A DNA stretch of 64,000 nucleotides from Anoxybacillus sp050480245 (GTDB taxonomy: Bacteria; Bacillota; Bacilli; Bacillales; Anoxybacillaceae), in assembly GCA_050480245.1 (NCBI GenBank), contig JBCNEQ010000063.1; one strand, given 5' to 3'. Below the pieces are notes generated by a model. That model made no database searches, was not told the origin of the DNA, and was given only the letters and a program-made list of their open reading frames with translations. Below are positions 25,780 to 34,931 of the stretch, in pieces. Numbering within the stretch: position 1 is the first letter of the stretch; each line of letters starts with the position of its first letter. The position numbers and the translations under genes were made by a program.

Positions 25780-26802
25780 ATGTTTGGAATTGGATCAAGA
25801 GATCTTGGAATAGATTTAGGTACTGCAAATACGCTTGTATATGTCAAAGGAAAAGGAATTGTTTTGCGCGAGCCTTCTGTCGTTGCGCTACAAAAAGATA
25901 CGAAGCAAATTGTTGCGGTCGGTAATGAAGCAAAGCAAATGATCGGGCGTACACCAGGAAATGTTGTCGCACTCCGCCCGATGAAAGACGGAGTTATTGC
26001 CGATTATGAAACGACAGCCATTATGATGAAGTACTACATTAAGCAAGCAACGAAAAACAGCGGATTGTTTGCTGGAAAGCCATACGTGATGGTGTGCGTG
26101 CCGTCAGGGATTACGGCAGTAGAAGAGCGTGCAGTCATCGACGCGACGAGACAAGCAGGGGCTCGCGATGCTTATACGATCGAGGAGCCATTCGCAGCTG
26201 CGATCGGTGCGAATTTGCCTGTATGGGAGCCGACAGGAAGCATGGTCGTCGATATCGGGGGTGGCACAACGGAAGTCGCTGTCATTTCTTTAGGTGGCAT
26301 TGTAACGAGCCAGTCTATTCGTGTGGCTGGTGATGAAATGGATGAGGCGATTATTCAATATATTCGTAAAACGTACAATTTAATGATTGGGGAGCGCACA
26401 GCGGAAGCGATTAAAGTCGAAATTGGCTCAGCAGGCAATCCGGAAGGAATCGGAAGCATGGAAATTCGCGGTCGAGATTTATTAACAGGCTTGCCAAAAA
26501 CGATTGAAATTCATGCGGAAGAAATTGCAGAAGCGTTGCGCGATACAGTATATGCCATCGTTGATTCCGTGAAAAATACGCTTGAAAAAACGCCGCCGGA
26601 GCTTGCAGCGGACATTATGGATCGCGGAATCGTTTTAACTGGTGGAGGAGCGTTGTTGCGCAACTTAGATAAAGTCATTAGCCAAGAAACGAACATGCCG
26701 GTCATCATTGCTGAAAATCCGCTCGACTGCGTCGCGATTGGCACAGGAAAAGCGCTTGATCATATTCATTTATTTAAAAATAAAGCGCGAGACCATCGCT
26801 AA
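25780..26802 (+). CDS. mreB: Rod-shape protein MreB
   Basis: 340 residues from ATG 25780 (ribosome site gaaagga); the longer open frame upstream lacks one. Bacterial actin that guides lateral wall synthesis under the membrane. Actin-fold motifs: LGIDLGTANTLVYV (phosphate 1), VVDIGGGTTEVAVISLGG (phosphate 2), LTGGGALLRNLD (adenosine). First gene of mreBCD-minCD. Confidence 0.98.
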   Translation: MFGIGSRDLGIDLGTANTLVYVKGKGIVLREPSVVALQKDTKQIVAVGNEAKQMIGRTPGNVVALRPMKDGVIADYETTAIMMKYYIKQATKNSGLFAGKPYVMVCVPSGITAVEERAVIDATRQAGARDAYTIEEPFAAAIGANLPVWEPTGSMVVDIGGGTTEVAVISLGGIVTSQSIRVAGDEMDEAIIQYIRKTYNLMIGERTAEAIKVEIGSAGNPEGIGSMEIRGRDLLTGLPKTIEIHAEEIAEALRDTVYAIVDSVKNTLEKTPPELAADIMDRGIVLTGGGALLRNLDKVISQETNMPVIIAENPLDCVAIGTGKALDHIHLFKNKARDHR

Positions 26803-26821
26803 TGCGTAAGAAGGTGTCGTC

Positions 26822-27679
26822 ATGCCGAAATTTTTCTTAAACAAACGGCTGATTATATTGCTCGTGAGCATCATGGTTCTCGTCGCCCTGATCGGCTTTT
26901 CATTGAAAGAACGAAGTGAATTAACATGGATGGAAAAATTCGTAAAAGACACCGTTGTTTTTATACAATCTATCGTGCATAAGCCCGCACAGCTCGTTGC
27001 GGGCTTCTTTGAAAATGTAAACGATTTGCGTCATACATATGAAGAAAACAAGCGGCTAAAGGAACATTTAGAGCAATATGTACTTTTACAGTCAGAAGTT
27101 GAATCGCTAAAAAAAGAAAACGAGCGATTGCGTGAGCTGCTTGATAAAAAAGAAAGTTTACGTGATTTTGTCGCCATTCAAGCGACGGTCATCGGGCGCA
27201 ATCCGGATCGTTGGGAAGAGACGTTGATTGTTAACAAAGGCTCACAACACGGTGTGAAAAAAGATATGGCCGTCATTACGCCGCAAGGATTAATTGGCAA
27301 AGTGCGCAGCGTATCACCATTTAGCGCAACGGTGCAGCTACTTAGCGCAAAAGATCGGCAAAATCGCGTTTCCGCGTTTGTTCAAGGGGATGAAAACGTA
27401 TTCGGTTTAATTGAAGGATATGATCAAGAACGAGAAGCGTTGCTGCTCAAACGCATTCCGTATGATGCAAAAGTAAAAAAAGGACAGCGTGTGTTTACGT
27501 CAGGACTCGGTGGGATTTTTCCAAAAGGATTATTTATCGGGGAGATTGAAGAAGTCGTTGCGGATGAGTACGGGCTTACCCAAATTGCCTATATCGAGCC
27601 AGCAGCGAATTTTTATGATATTGATGACGTCATAATTGTGAAGCGGAAAATTGAAATGTCGCAAGAGGAGGAAGAATAA
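26822..27679 (+). CDS. mreC: Rod-shape protein MreC
   Basis: 285 residues. One N-terminal transmembrane helix (about 8-26), a coiled coil (about 70-105, EENKRLKEHLEQYVLLQSEV), then two beta-barrel domains (NRNPDRWEETLIVNKG-like region GRNPDRWEETLIVNKGSQHG). It scaffolds the elongasome outside the membrane. Shares one base with the mreD start. Confidence 0.97.
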   Translation: MPKFFLNKRLIILLVSIMVLVALIGFSLKERSELTWMEKFVKDTVVFIQSIVHKPAQLVAGFFENVNDLRHTYEENKRLKEHLEQYVLLQSEVESLKKENERLRELLDKKESLRDFVAIQATVIGRNPDRWEETLIVNKGSQHGVKKDMAVITPQGLIGKVRSVSPFSATVQLLSAKDRQNRVSAFVQGDENVFGLIEGYDQEREALLLKRIPYDAKVKKGQRVFTSGLGGIFPKGLFIGEIEEVVADEYGLTQIAYIEPAANFYDIDDVIIVKRKIEMSQEEEE

Positions 27680-28203
27680 TGAACCGCTTGTTTCTTCCTG
27701 CCCTTGTTACCGTTGTGTTTTTATTTGAAAGCATCGTTGTGCAATTGCTTTCTCATCCGTTATTTGATGTTTATTTGCTCGTTCCGCGTTTATTGCTCGT
27801 TTTCATTGTGTTTATCACAATTTTCATTGGACAAGCAGAGGGAATGACGTATGGATTCATATTTGGCCTGCTATATGATGTAACATATACGGAACTGTTA
27901 GGCGTTTATGCTTTTGCTTTTCCGCTCATAGCTTATTTAATTGCGAAAGCGATGAACATCTTTCACAAAAATGCATGGACAGCTTCCTTTTTTGCGATCG
28001 TTGCCATCGCATGTGTCGAATGGTACGCATATGCCATCCAACTTGTGATCGGCAGGACGATGATGCCGGTTCAAACGTTTTTGCAGGCGCGCTTTTTACC
28101 AACGCTGTTTATTCATACAATTGTCATTTTAGTGATCGCTTATCCGTTAAAACAAACGTTGTTAAAGTGGCATGAGAAGCGGGGCGAGTCGTCAGCAATG
28201 TGA
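27679..28203 (+). CDS. mreD: Rod-shape protein MreD
   Basis: 174 residues, mostly hydrophobic with about five or six membrane helices (for example LFLPALVTVVFLFESIVV, LLLVFIVFITIFIGQ). Elongasome membrane protein. Start ATG 27679 overlaps the mreC stop and has agaggaggaag upstream. Confidence 0.95.
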   Translation: MNRLFLPALVTVVFLFESIVVQLLSHPLFDVYLLVPRLLLVFIVFITIFIGQAEGMTYGFIFGLLYDVTYTELLGVYAFAFPLIAYLIAKAMNIFHKNAWTASFFAIVAIACVEWYAYAIQLVIGRTMMPVQTFLQARFLPTLFIHTIVILVIAYPLKQTLLKWHEKRGESSAM

Positions 28204-28248
28204 AGGAATACAAAAAAACGCGGAGAACTATTCATTGAGGTGAAAGTC

Positions 28249-28932
28249 GTGGCTGGCAAAGAAAAAAGAACATATGTGTCGATGAAAGGGACGAAAGAAG
28301 GACTGACGTTGCATCTTGATGATACGTGTGCTTATGACGAATTGTTAAAGCAAGTGGACGAATTGTTGACGACAACAACTCGTGATGAAGAAGGTCCGTT
28401 TGTTGCGGTGCACGTTCATGTTGGCAACAGATATTTGACGCGCGAACAAGAAGAACGGCTGCGCGATGTGATCCGAATGAAAAAAAATTTAATCGTTCAC
28501 TCGATTGTAAGCAATGTGATGACGAAACAAGAAGCATTGGAATGGAAAAAGAAAAATGAAATTGTATCTGTTGCGAAAATCGTTCGTTCTGGACAAGTGT
28601 TGCACATCGATGGGGACTTGCTTTTAATTGGTGATGTGAATCCTGGCGGGACGGTTATTGCGACAGGAAATATTTTTATATTAGGGGCATTACGTGGCAT
28701 CGCACATGCAGGGTACGATGGAAATCGGCAAGCGATTATTGCTGCATCCGTCATGAAGCCGACACAGCTGCGCATTAGCGATGTGATGAATCGGGCGCCA
28801 GACTATCGGAGCGACGAAGGAAATGAAATGGAGTGCGCTTATATTGATGAACATAATCAAATTGTTGTCGACCGGCTCCAATTATTGATGCATTTACGTC
28901 CGAATTTAACTCGGTTAGAAAGGAGTTTTTGA
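28249..28932 (+). CDS. minC: Septum-site inhibitor MinC
   Basis: 227 residues from GTG 28249, chosen because gaggtg lies 6 nt upstream; GTG 28240 is in frame but has no ribosome site. N-terminal FtsZ-antagonising domain (TYVSMKGTKEGLTLHLDD) and C-terminal beta-helix (about 108-210: GQVLHIDGDLLLIGDVNPGG) that dimerises and binds MinD. It blocks Z-ring formation away from midcell. Confidence 0.96.
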   Translation: MAGKEKRTYVSMKGTKEGLTLHLDDTCAYDELLKQVDELLTTTTRDEEGPFVAVHVHVGNRYLTREQEERLRDVIRMKKNLIVHSIVSNVMTKQEALEWKKKNEIVSVAKIVRSGQVLHIDGDLLLIGDVNPGGTVIATGNIFILGALRGIAHAGYDGNRQAIIAASVMKPTQLRISDVMNRAPDYRSDEGNEMECAYIDEHNQIVVDRLQLLMHLRPNLTRLERSF

Positions 28933-28934
28933 CA

Positions 28935-29741
28935 GTGGGGGAAGCGATTGTTATTACTTCTGGCAAAGGCGGCGTGGGCAAAACGACAACGACGGCAAAT
29001 CTCGGCACTGCGCTGGCGCTGTTAGGAAAGCGCGTCTGTCTTGTTGATACCGATATCGGTTTGCGCAATCTTGATGTCATTATGGGATTGGAAAATCGCA
29101 TCATTTACGATCTTGTCGATGTCGTCGAAGGACGTTGTACGATTCAAAAAGCGCTCGTTAAAGATAAACGATTCGAAGATCGTCTCTATTTACTACCAGC
29201 TGCCCAAACGAGCGACAAGTCTGCAGTGACACCTGAACAAATGAAACAACTTATTGACGATCTAAGACAAGATTACGATTATATTTTGATTGACTGCCCA
29301 GCAGGTATTGAACAAGGGTATAAAAACGCTGTCGCTGGAGCGGATGAGGCGATTGTCGTCACGACACCAGACATTTCAGCTGTGCGCGACGCTGATCGGA
29401 TTATTGGTTTGCTTGAGAAAGAAGAGCATATGAAACGCCCGCGTTTAATTATTAACCGCATTCGTAGCCATATGTTAAAAAATCATGATATGTTGGATAT
29501 TGATGAAATCGTCATGCACTTATCTATTGATTTGCTCGGTATTATTGTTGATGACGAGCATGTCATTAAAGCGTCAAACAGCGGTGAGCCGATTGTACTT
29601 GATCCAAATAGTAAAGCATCTTTAGCATATCGCAACATCGCTCGCCGCCTTCTCGGTGAATCGGTGCCGCTTATGTCGCTTGATGATGAAGAACAAAAAG
29701 GCTTTTTCTCGAAAATTAAAAAACTGTTTAGCGCGCGGTAG
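28935..29741 (+). CDS. minD: Septum-site ATPase MinD
   Basis: 268 residues from GTG 28935 (aaaggag at 9 nt; product begins with the conserved GEAIVITSGKGGVGKTTT deviant Walker A). TTG 28929 is in frame but too close to the ribosome site. C-terminal amphipathic membrane helix (GFFSKIKKLFSAR). Membrane-bound ATPase that recruits MinC. Confidence 0.98.
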   Translation: MGEAIVITSGKGGVGKTTTTANLGTALALLGKRVCLVDTDIGLRNLDVIMGLENRIIYDLVDVVEGRCTIQKALVKDKRFEDRLYLLPAAQTSDKSAVTPEQMKQLIDDLRQDYDYILIDCPAGIEQGYKNAVAGADEAIVVTTPDISAVRDADRIIGLLEKEEHMKRPRLIINRIRSHMLKNHDMLDIDEIVMHLSIDLLGIIVDDEHVIKASNSGEPIVLDPNSKASLAYRNIARRLLGESVPLMSLDDEEQKGFFSKIKKLFSAR

Positions 29742-29766
29742 CACTTCCGTTTGGGAGTGCTTTTTT
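29741..29766 (+). terminator. Terminator of mreBCD-minCD
   Basis: gcacttccg/tgggagtgc hairpin followed by tttttt, right after the minD stop. Confidence 0.85.
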
Positions 29767-29769
29767 CAT

Positions 29770-29798
29770 TCATATCTTTCCCATTTCCCCATACATAT
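29770..29798 (+). promoter_or_regulatory. Sigma-E-like promoter of spoIVFAB
   Basis: TCATATCT (29770) and CATACATAT (29790-29798) match the sigma-E -35 (ATA core) and -10 (CATACA.T) patterns with suitable spacing. B. subtilis spoIVF is sigma-E controlled, which supports the reading. Confidence 0.5.
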
Positions 29799-29827
29799 AA
29801 TACAAATAGGACGAGAGGGGTGGGAAG

Positions 29828-30556
29828 ATGAGCGATCGAATTGAACATATTCGAAAGCGAATCGCGAAGCGGAAAAAGGAGCGGGAACGCTACGTTCAAA
29901 CGATGTTGACGGATTGGAGTGAAGAGGAAAAGTACGGGAATCCGACCGTTGTGACATATGACAGCGAGCGGGAACCGCCGCTTTTTCGCAAAGATATATT
30001 TTTATTCAAAGGCTTGCTTGCTGCGCTTTTATTTTTTGCCGTTGCGATTTTATTTCGATATGACTCTCCAAAAGTCGAAGGTGCGCGTACATTCGTCAAA
30101 CAAGTAATGGAAAAAGACTTTCAATTTGCGACCGTTGCACAATGGTATGAAAAAACATTCGGCAAGCCGCTAGCGTTTTTTAACGTAAAAAAGCAAGAAG
30201 GGACAACGACAACATATGCCTTCCCTGCTTCAGCGCGCGTTGTGGAAACGTTTGAACATAATGGACAAGGCATTGTCATCGAAACCAATCAAACAATTGA
30301 AGCGGTTGAAGAAGGTATTGTCGTATTTGCAGGGGTAAAAGAACCGTACGGAAAAACAGTTGTTATTCAACATGCGGATGGAAGTGAAACGTGGTATGGG
30401 AAGCTATCAGCCATTTCAGTAAAGTTATATGATTTTGTTGAGGCAGGAAAAGAAATAGGCAAAGCAGCCGCAAATGATAAAAAAGGAATATTTTATTTTG
30501 CCATTAAACAAGGGGATCATTTTATTGATCCTGTTCAGGTGATTTCCTTTGAATAA
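29828..30556 (+). CDS. spoIVFA: SpoIVFA, regulator of pro-sigma-K processing
   Basis: 242 residues. Basic N-terminus (IEHIRKRIAKRKKERERY), one transmembrane helix (about 60-78, LFKGLLAALLFFAVAILF) and an M23/LytM-like domain (about 155-242) that has lost metal ligands (YGKL where active enzymes have YAHL), so it is not a peptidase. In B. subtilis it holds SpoIVFB in the mother-cell outer forespore membrane and inhibits it with BofA. Overlaps spoIVFB by 8 bp. Confidence 0.93.
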   Translation: MSDRIEHIRKRIAKRKKERERYVQTMLTDWSEEEKYGNPTVVTYDSEREPPLFRKDIFLFKGLLAALLFFAVAILFRYDSPKVEGARTFVKQVMEKDFQFATVAQWYEKTFGKPLAFFNVKKQEGTTTTYAFPASARVVETFEHNGQGIVIETNQTIEAVEEGIVVFAGVKEPYGKTVVIQHADGSETWYGKLSAISVKLYDFVEAGKEIGKAAANDKKGIFYFAIKQGDHFIDPVQVISFE

Positions 30557-31412
30557 ATGGTTATCTATTTTTACGAATATTCATATTCATCCGCTTTTTT
30601 GGTTCATTGCGCTCATTGCGATTATGACGGCCCAATTTCAGACGCTTCTTTTGTTGTTTTGGATTGTGCTTTGGCATGAGCTTGGGCATGTTGTCGCGGC
30701 ACATCTTTTTTCGTGGCGCGTGAAACGCATCCTGCTTTTGCCGTTTGGGGGGGTGGCTGAAATGGATGAGCACGGGAACCGCCCGTTCCATGAAGAATTT
30801 ATCGTTACAATCGCAGGTCCATTTCAGCATATTGTTATTTTTTTTATTGCGTACATTGCTCATTATGTGAATATTTTATCAGATGAGTGGTACAAGCAAT
30901 TGCTTGAGTATAATTTATCCATTTTACTCATCAATTTATTACCGATTTGGCCGCTCGATGGAGGAAAGTTATTGTTCCTTTACCGTACAATGCGTACATC
31001 GTTTCGAAGGGCGCATGAACAAGCGCTTTATGCGTCGATCTTTTTTTTAAGCGTATGTTTTATCTGTTTATTGACGATGGCGCCGATGCAAATCAATTTA
31101 TGGATCATTGTTTGTTTTTTAGCACATGCCATTTGGTTTGAATGGAAGCAACGAACGTACGTATGGATGCGCTTTTTACTTGAAAGATATTACGGCAAGC
31201 GGATTGAATATCGAACGCTAAAACGTCTCGTCGTTGATGCAAACGATCCGTTATTTCGTGTTCTTCTTTTATTTCATCGCGGAAAAAAACATGCGATTAT
31301 TGTGCGGAAAAATGAAATCGAGATGGAACTCGATGAAAATGAATTGTTATACGCCTATTTTCATGAGAAGCGAACAAACGAACCGATTGGCCATTTGCTT
31401 TATACGTATTGA
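30549..31412 (+). CDS. spoIVFB: SpoIVFB intramembrane metalloprotease (S2P)
   Basis: 287 residues from TTG 30549, with aggtga 6 nt upstream. Site-2-protease motifs: H43-E44-x-x-H47 in LWHELGH and the D137 motif LLPIWPLDGG. About six membrane helices, then a C-terminal cytosolic CBS-like part (ERYYGKRIEYRTLKRL...) that senses ATP in B. subtilis. It cleaves pro-sigma-K in the mother cell. The rplU promoter overlaps its stop codon. Confidence 0.96.
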   Translation: MNKWLSIFTNIHIHPLFWFIALIAIMTAQFQTLLLLFWIVLWHELGHVVAAHLFSWRVKRILLLPFGGVAEMDEHGNRPFHEEFIVTIAGPFQHIVIFFIAYIAHYVNILSDEWYKQLLEYNLSILLINLLPIWPLDGGKLLFLYRTMRTSFRRAHEQALYASIFFLSVCFICLLTMAPMQINLWIIVCFLAHAIWFEWKQRTYVWMRFLLERYYGKRIEYRTLKRLVVDANDPLFRVLLLFHRGKKHAIIVRKNEIEMELDENELLYAYFHEKRTNEPIGHLLYTY

Positions 31413-31438
31413 CAATTGTTTTCTTTTTATGCTATCAT
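31409..31438 (+). promoter_or_regulatory. Strong sigma-A promoter of rplU operon
   Basis: Consensus TTGACA (31409-31414), 18-bp spacer, TATCAT (31433-31438). The -35 overlaps the spoIVFB stop. Confidence 0.8.
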
Positions 31439-31442
31439 CTTC

Positions 31443-31540
31443 TATGTTGTGTAGCACCCGTGCTACAACCGCTCAGCTAAGGCTTTTTAAGCGTTCGCTT
31501 GAACCGCCTCGCAGCTGGCGAGTCTGAGTCTAATTTAGGA
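31443..31540 (+). ncRNA. Ribosomal protein L21 leader
   Basis: The transcript between promoter and rplU folds into gtagcac-ccgtgctac (31450-31466) and ctcgcagctggcgag hairpins and sits in the position of the known L21 leader in Firmicutes, an autoregulatory RNA. Assignment is by location, two hairpins and the conserved ...CUAAGGCU... strand; a covariance model was not run. Confidence 0.7.
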
Positions 31541-31549
31541 GGTGCAAAT

Positions 31550-31858
31550 ATGTACGCGATTATTGAAACTGGTGGAAAACAAATTAAAGTACAAGAAGGC
31601 CAAGCCATTTACATCGAGAAAATCGATGCAGCGGAAGGCGAAACAGTAACATTTGACAAAGTGTTATTTGTAGGTGGCGAAAACGTCAAAGTTGGCAAAC
31701 CTACAGTCGCTGGCGCAACAGTAACGGCGAAAGTTGAAAAACATGGTCGTCAAAAGAAGATCATCGTTTTCAAATATAAGCCAAAGAAAAACTATCGTCG
31801 CAAGCAAGGTCATCGCCAACCATACACAAAAGTTGTTATCGAAAAAATTAACGCATAA
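31550..31858 (+). CDS. rplU: 50S ribosomal protein L21
   Basis: 102 residues from ATG 31550, preceded by taggaggtg. Begins MYAIIETGGKQIKVQEG and ends with the basic RRKQGHRQPYTKV motif. Binds 23S rRNA. The upstream in-frame extension lies inside the leader RNA and is not coding. Confidence 0.98.
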   Translation: MYAIIETGGKQIKVQEGQAIYIEKIDAAEGETVTFDKVLFVGGENVKVGKPTVAGATVTAKVEKHGRQKKIIVFKYKPKKNYRRKQGHRQPYTKVVIEKINA

Positions 31859-31868
31859 GGCGTAAGCG

Positions 31869-32204
31869 ATGATTCGCATAACGATTAATCGAACGGCAGA
31901 AGGGACGATTCAGTCCTTCACGATTAGCGGACACGCCCAGTTTGCGAAGCGTGGACAAGATATTGTATGTGCAGGTGTATCAGCCATTTCGTTTGGTGCG
32001 GTCAATGCGATCGTCGCCTTGACGAACGTGAAACCGATCATTCAACAAGGAAAAGACGGCTATCTTCATTGTGAACTTCCGACAATTGAAGATGCGAAAG
32101 TGCTTGCCGATGTGCAGCTTCTTCTTGAAGGAATGATCGTGTCGCTCCAAACGATTGAGCGTGATTACGGCAAATACGTCAAAATAACGACGAAAACGTT
32201 GTAG
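31869..32204 (+). CDS. prp: Ribosomal-processing cysteine protease Prp
   Basis: 111 residues (YsxB). The catalytic pair is H22 (SGHAQFAKRG) and C34 (DIVCAGVSAI). Prp removes the N-terminal extension of L27 in Firmicutes; its target rpmA follows 13 bp downstream. Essential in Staphylococcus aureus. Confidence 0.95.
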   Translation: MIRITINRTAEGTIQSFTISGHAQFAKRGQDIVCAGVSAISFGAVNAIVALTNVKPIIQQGKDGYLHCELPTIEDAKVLADVQLLLEGMIVSLQTIERDYGKYVKITTKTL

Positions 32205-32217
32205 GAGGTGACACGAC

Positions 32218-32508
32218 ATGTTGCGTTTAGATCTTCAGTTTTTCGCATCGAAAAAAGGGGTAGGTTCAACAAAAAACGGTCGTGATTCGATCGCAAAACG
32301 TCTTGGCGCGAAGCGTGCAGACGGTCAATTCGTTACAGGCGGTTCGATCCTTTATCGTCAACGCGGAACGAAAATTTATCCAGGATTAAACGTAGGACGC
32401 GGTGGCGATGACACACTTTATGCGAAAGTTGACGGCATCGTTCGTTTTGAGCGCATGGGTCGCGATCGCAAAAAAGTGAGCGTATATCCTGTTGTGAAAG
32501 AAGCATAA
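32218..32508 (+). CDS. rpmA: 50S ribosomal protein L27 with cleavable N-terminal extension
   Basis: 96 residues. Starts MLRLDLQFFA followed by SKKGVGSTKNGRDS: the F-F-A/S site is the known Prp cleavage sequence, leaving the L27 tail that reaches the peptidyl-transferase centre. Ribosome site taggaggtg. Confidence 0.98.
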   Translation: MLRLDLQFFASKKGVGSTKNGRDSIAKRLGAKRADGQFVTGGSILYRQRGTKIYPGLNVGRGGDDTLYAKVDGIVRFERMGRDRKKVSVYPVVKEA

Positions 32509-32514
32509 GAAAGT

Positions 32515-32551
32515 GGAAAACTCTAACCGACTTGGTTAGGGTTTTCTTTTT
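32515..32551 (+). terminator. Terminator of rplU-prp-rpmA
   Basis: 13-bp stem gaaaactctaacc/ggttagggttttc (32516-32546) followed by ttttt. Confidence 0.88.
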
Positions 32552-32560
32552 GTGGGCGTA

Positions 32561-32569
32561 TGCTATAAT
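32561..32569 (+). promoter_or_regulatory. Extended -10 promoter of spo0B-obg
   Basis: TGC-TATAAT (32561-32569) 29 bp before the first spo0B ATG; no clear -35. Confidence 0.5.
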
Positions 32570-32597
32570 TATAGTCAAAATGTTTATGGGAGAATAA

Positions 32598-33146
32598 ATG
32601 ATGGAGAAGCGATGGACGATTGTGGAGGCATTGCGCCATTCCCGGCATGATTGGCTCAATAAAATTCAATTAATTAAAGGAAATTTATCTTTACAGCGCA
32701 TCGATCGTGTCAATGAAATCATCCAACAAATTATCATTGAGGCTGAAAATGAAGCGAAGTTAACGAATTTACAAACAGCGCAGTTTGCTGAATTGCTTAT
32801 GACGTATCATTGGCAAGCACGTCATATTCAACTAGAGTATGAAGTATTAGGAGAACCGCGTCCGTTACATGCATATGATCATATGCTCGTTACATGGTGT
32901 CATTCATTTTTACATATGCTTGAGGAATGTTCTTCTCCGCATGTTGAAAACTATGTAACGATTACGATTGATTTAACAGGGAGAGATGTGCGCCTCTTTT
33001 TTGATTATCGTGGTATGCTTCATGAACATGAGAAGGTAAAAGAATGGCTCCAAAAACATAGTCGGTATGATGCGTTAACGATTTGCGAACATGTGATTCA
33101 TGAACATGAATTAACAGTGTGTGCAATCGTTCATCTTTTTAAATAA
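32598..33146 (+). CDS. spo0B: Spo0B sporulation phosphotransferase
   Basis: 182 residues; ATG 32598 or the adjacent ATG 32601. The phosphorelay His is in RHSRHDWLNKIQLIKGNLSLQ (His17 when counted from 32598), aligned with His30 of B. subtilis Spo0B. Passes phosphate from Spo0F to Spo0A. The N-terminus is about ten residues shorter than in B. subtilis. obg follows after 20 bp, as in B. subtilis. Confidence 0.93.
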   Translation: MMEKRWTIVEALRHSRHDWLNKIQLIKGNLSLQRIDRVNEIIQQIIIEAENEAKLTNLQTAQFAELLMTYHWQARHIQLEYEVLGEPRPLHAYDHMLVTWCHSFLHMLEECSSPHVENYVTITIDLTGRDVRLFFDYRGMLHEHEKVKEWLQKHSRYDALTICEHVIHEHELTVCAIVHLFK

Positions 33147-33166
33147 AAGATCGGAGGAGAAAAACG

Positions 33167-34453
33167 ATGTTTGTTGATCAAGTGAAAATATACGTGAAAG
33201 GTGGCGACGGTGGAAACGGAATGGTTGCGTTTCGGCGCGAGAAATACGTGCCAAAAGGCGGCCCAGCTGGAGGAGATGGTGGAAAAGGCGGCGATGTTGT
33301 ATTTGTTGTTGACGAAGGATTGCGTACGTTGATGGATTTCCGCTACCAACGCCATTTTAAAGCGCCACGTGGCGAACATGGCATGTCGAAAAATCAACAT
33401 GGAAAAAATGCCGAAGATTTAATTGTTAAAGTGCCGCCAGGAACGGTTGTCATTGATGATGAGACAAAAGAAATCATCGCTGATTTAACGGAACATGGGC
33501 AGCGATTTATCGTGGCGAAAGGTGGTCGGGGCGGCCGAGGGAATACTCGTTTTGCGACCGCATCGAATCCGGCTCCGGAAATTGCTGAAAATGGGGAGCC
33601 AGGGCAAGAACGATACGTGACGTTAGAATTAAAATTGCTCGCTGACGTTGGACTTGTTGGTTTTCCAAGCGTCGGCAAATCCACGCTACTGTCTGTCGTT
33701 TCAGCGGCAAAACCGAAAATTGCAGATTATCATTTTACGACGATCGTTCCAAATTTAGGCGTCGTTGAAACCGAAGATGGTCGTAGTTTTGTCATGGCCG
33801 ATTTGCCAGGTCTTATTGAAGGGGCGCATCAAGGTGTTGGGCTTGGGCACCAATTTTTACGTCATATTGAACGGACGCGTGTCATCGTTCATGTCATTGA
33901 TATGGCCGCGATTGAAGGACGCGACCCGTACGAAGATTATTTAGTCATTAACGAAGAATTAAAACAGTATAATTTACGTTTAACGGAGCGACCACAAATT
34001 ATTGTTGCGAATAAAATGGATATGCCAAATGCGGAGGAAAATTTGCGACAGTTTAAAGAAAAATTAAACGAAGACGTTCCGATTTTTCCAATTTCAGCAG
34101 TGACGCGCCAAGGGGTTCGCGAACTTTTATTTGCCATTGCCGATCTGCTTGAAACGACGCCAGAATTTCCGCTTTATCCACAAGAGGAAGAAGCGATTCA
34201 TCGCGTTGTTTACAAGCTTGAAAAAGAAGAAACACCGTTTCATATTACGCGTGATGATGATGGAACGTTTATTTTATCAGGCGAAAAAATTGAAAAGCTA
34301 TTTAAAATGACCGATTTTTCACGAGAAGAGTCAGTACGTCGCTTTGCGCGCCAATTGCGTTCGCTTGGAGTGGATGACGCGCTGCGTGCTCGCGGTGCGA
34401 AAGATGGCGATATTGTGAAGCTATTGGATTACGAATTTGAATTTGTCGACTAA
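33167..34453 (+). CDS. obg: Obg GTPase (CgtA/ObgE)
   Basis: 428 residues. Glycine-rich Obg domain (1-158), G domain with GFPSVGKST (P-loop, about 165-173), DLPGLIEGA (G3) and NKMD (G4), then the Obg C-terminal domain (about 350-428). Essential for 50S assembly, stress and sporulation signalling. Ribosome site cggaggag. Confidence 0.98.
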   Translation: MFVDQVKIYVKGGDGGNGMVAFRREKYVPKGGPAGGDGGKGGDVVFVVDEGLRTLMDFRYQRHFKAPRGEHGMSKNQHGKNAEDLIVKVPPGTVVIDDETKEIIADLTEHGQRFIVAKGGRGGRGNTRFATASNPAPEIAENGEPGQERYVTLELKLLADVGLVGFPSVGKSTLLSVVSAAKPKIADYHFTTIVPNLGVVETEDGRSFVMADLPGLIEGAHQGVGLGHQFLRHIERTRVIVHVIDMAAIEGRDPYEDYLVINEELKQYNLRLTERPQIIVANKMDMPNAEENLRQFKEKLNEDVPIFPISAVTRQGVRELLFAIADLLETTPEFPLYPQEEEAIHRVVYKLEKEETPFHITRDDDGTFILSGEKIEKLFKMTDFSREESVRRFARQLRSLGVDDALRARGAKDGDIVKLLDYEFEFVD

Positions 34454-34476
34454 TGCGAAAGGGGGAAGCTTGTGCG

Positions 34477-34917
34477 GTGGATAAAAAATTTTACTTAGTT
34501 CGTGAAGATGTATTGCCAGAGGCGATGAAAAAAGTGTTGGCAGCGAAAGAATTAATTGAACGAAAAAAGGTCGATTCTGTTGCCGACGCTGTGCAGCTTG
34601 TCGATGTCAGCCGAAGTGTTTTTTATAAATATCGTGACGCTGTTTTTCCGTTTCACACGATCGTTCGTGAAAAAATTATTACGCTTTTTTTCCATTTAGA
34701 AGACCGCTCAGGCACCCTTTCAAAGCTATTAAGCGTCGTTGCTTCGGCAAATTGCAACGTTTTGACGATTCACCAAACGATTCCGCTTCAAGGGCGTGCG
34801 AACGTTACATTGTCAATTAGCACAAGCGAGATGAAGATGACGATGGATGAACTGCTCGCGCAATTAAAACAGTTGCCTTTTGTTGAAAAAGTAGAGATTC
34901 TCGGTTCAGGGGCGTAG
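34477..34917 (+). CDS. pheB: PheB, ACT-domain protein
   Basis: 146 residues from GTG 34477, giving VDKKFYLVREDVLPEAMKK and the length of B. subtilis PheB. An in-frame ATG at 34453 overlaps the obg stop and would add eight residues; the ribosome site (aaagggggaa) fits 34477 better, though with long spacing. Short HTH-like segment (about 30-60) and C-terminal ACT domain (about 70-146). Likely a regulator of phenylalanine synthesis, next to pheA; direct function is not established. Confidence 0.92.
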   Translation: MDKKFYLVREDVLPEAMKKVLAAKELIERKKVDSVADAVQLVDVSRSVFYKYRDAVFPFHTIVREKIITLFFHLEDRSGTLSKLLSVVASANCNVLTIHQTIPLQGRANVTLSISTSEMKMTMDELLAQLKQLPFVEKVEILGSGA

Positions 34918-34931
34918 GGAGGAGAAGAGCT

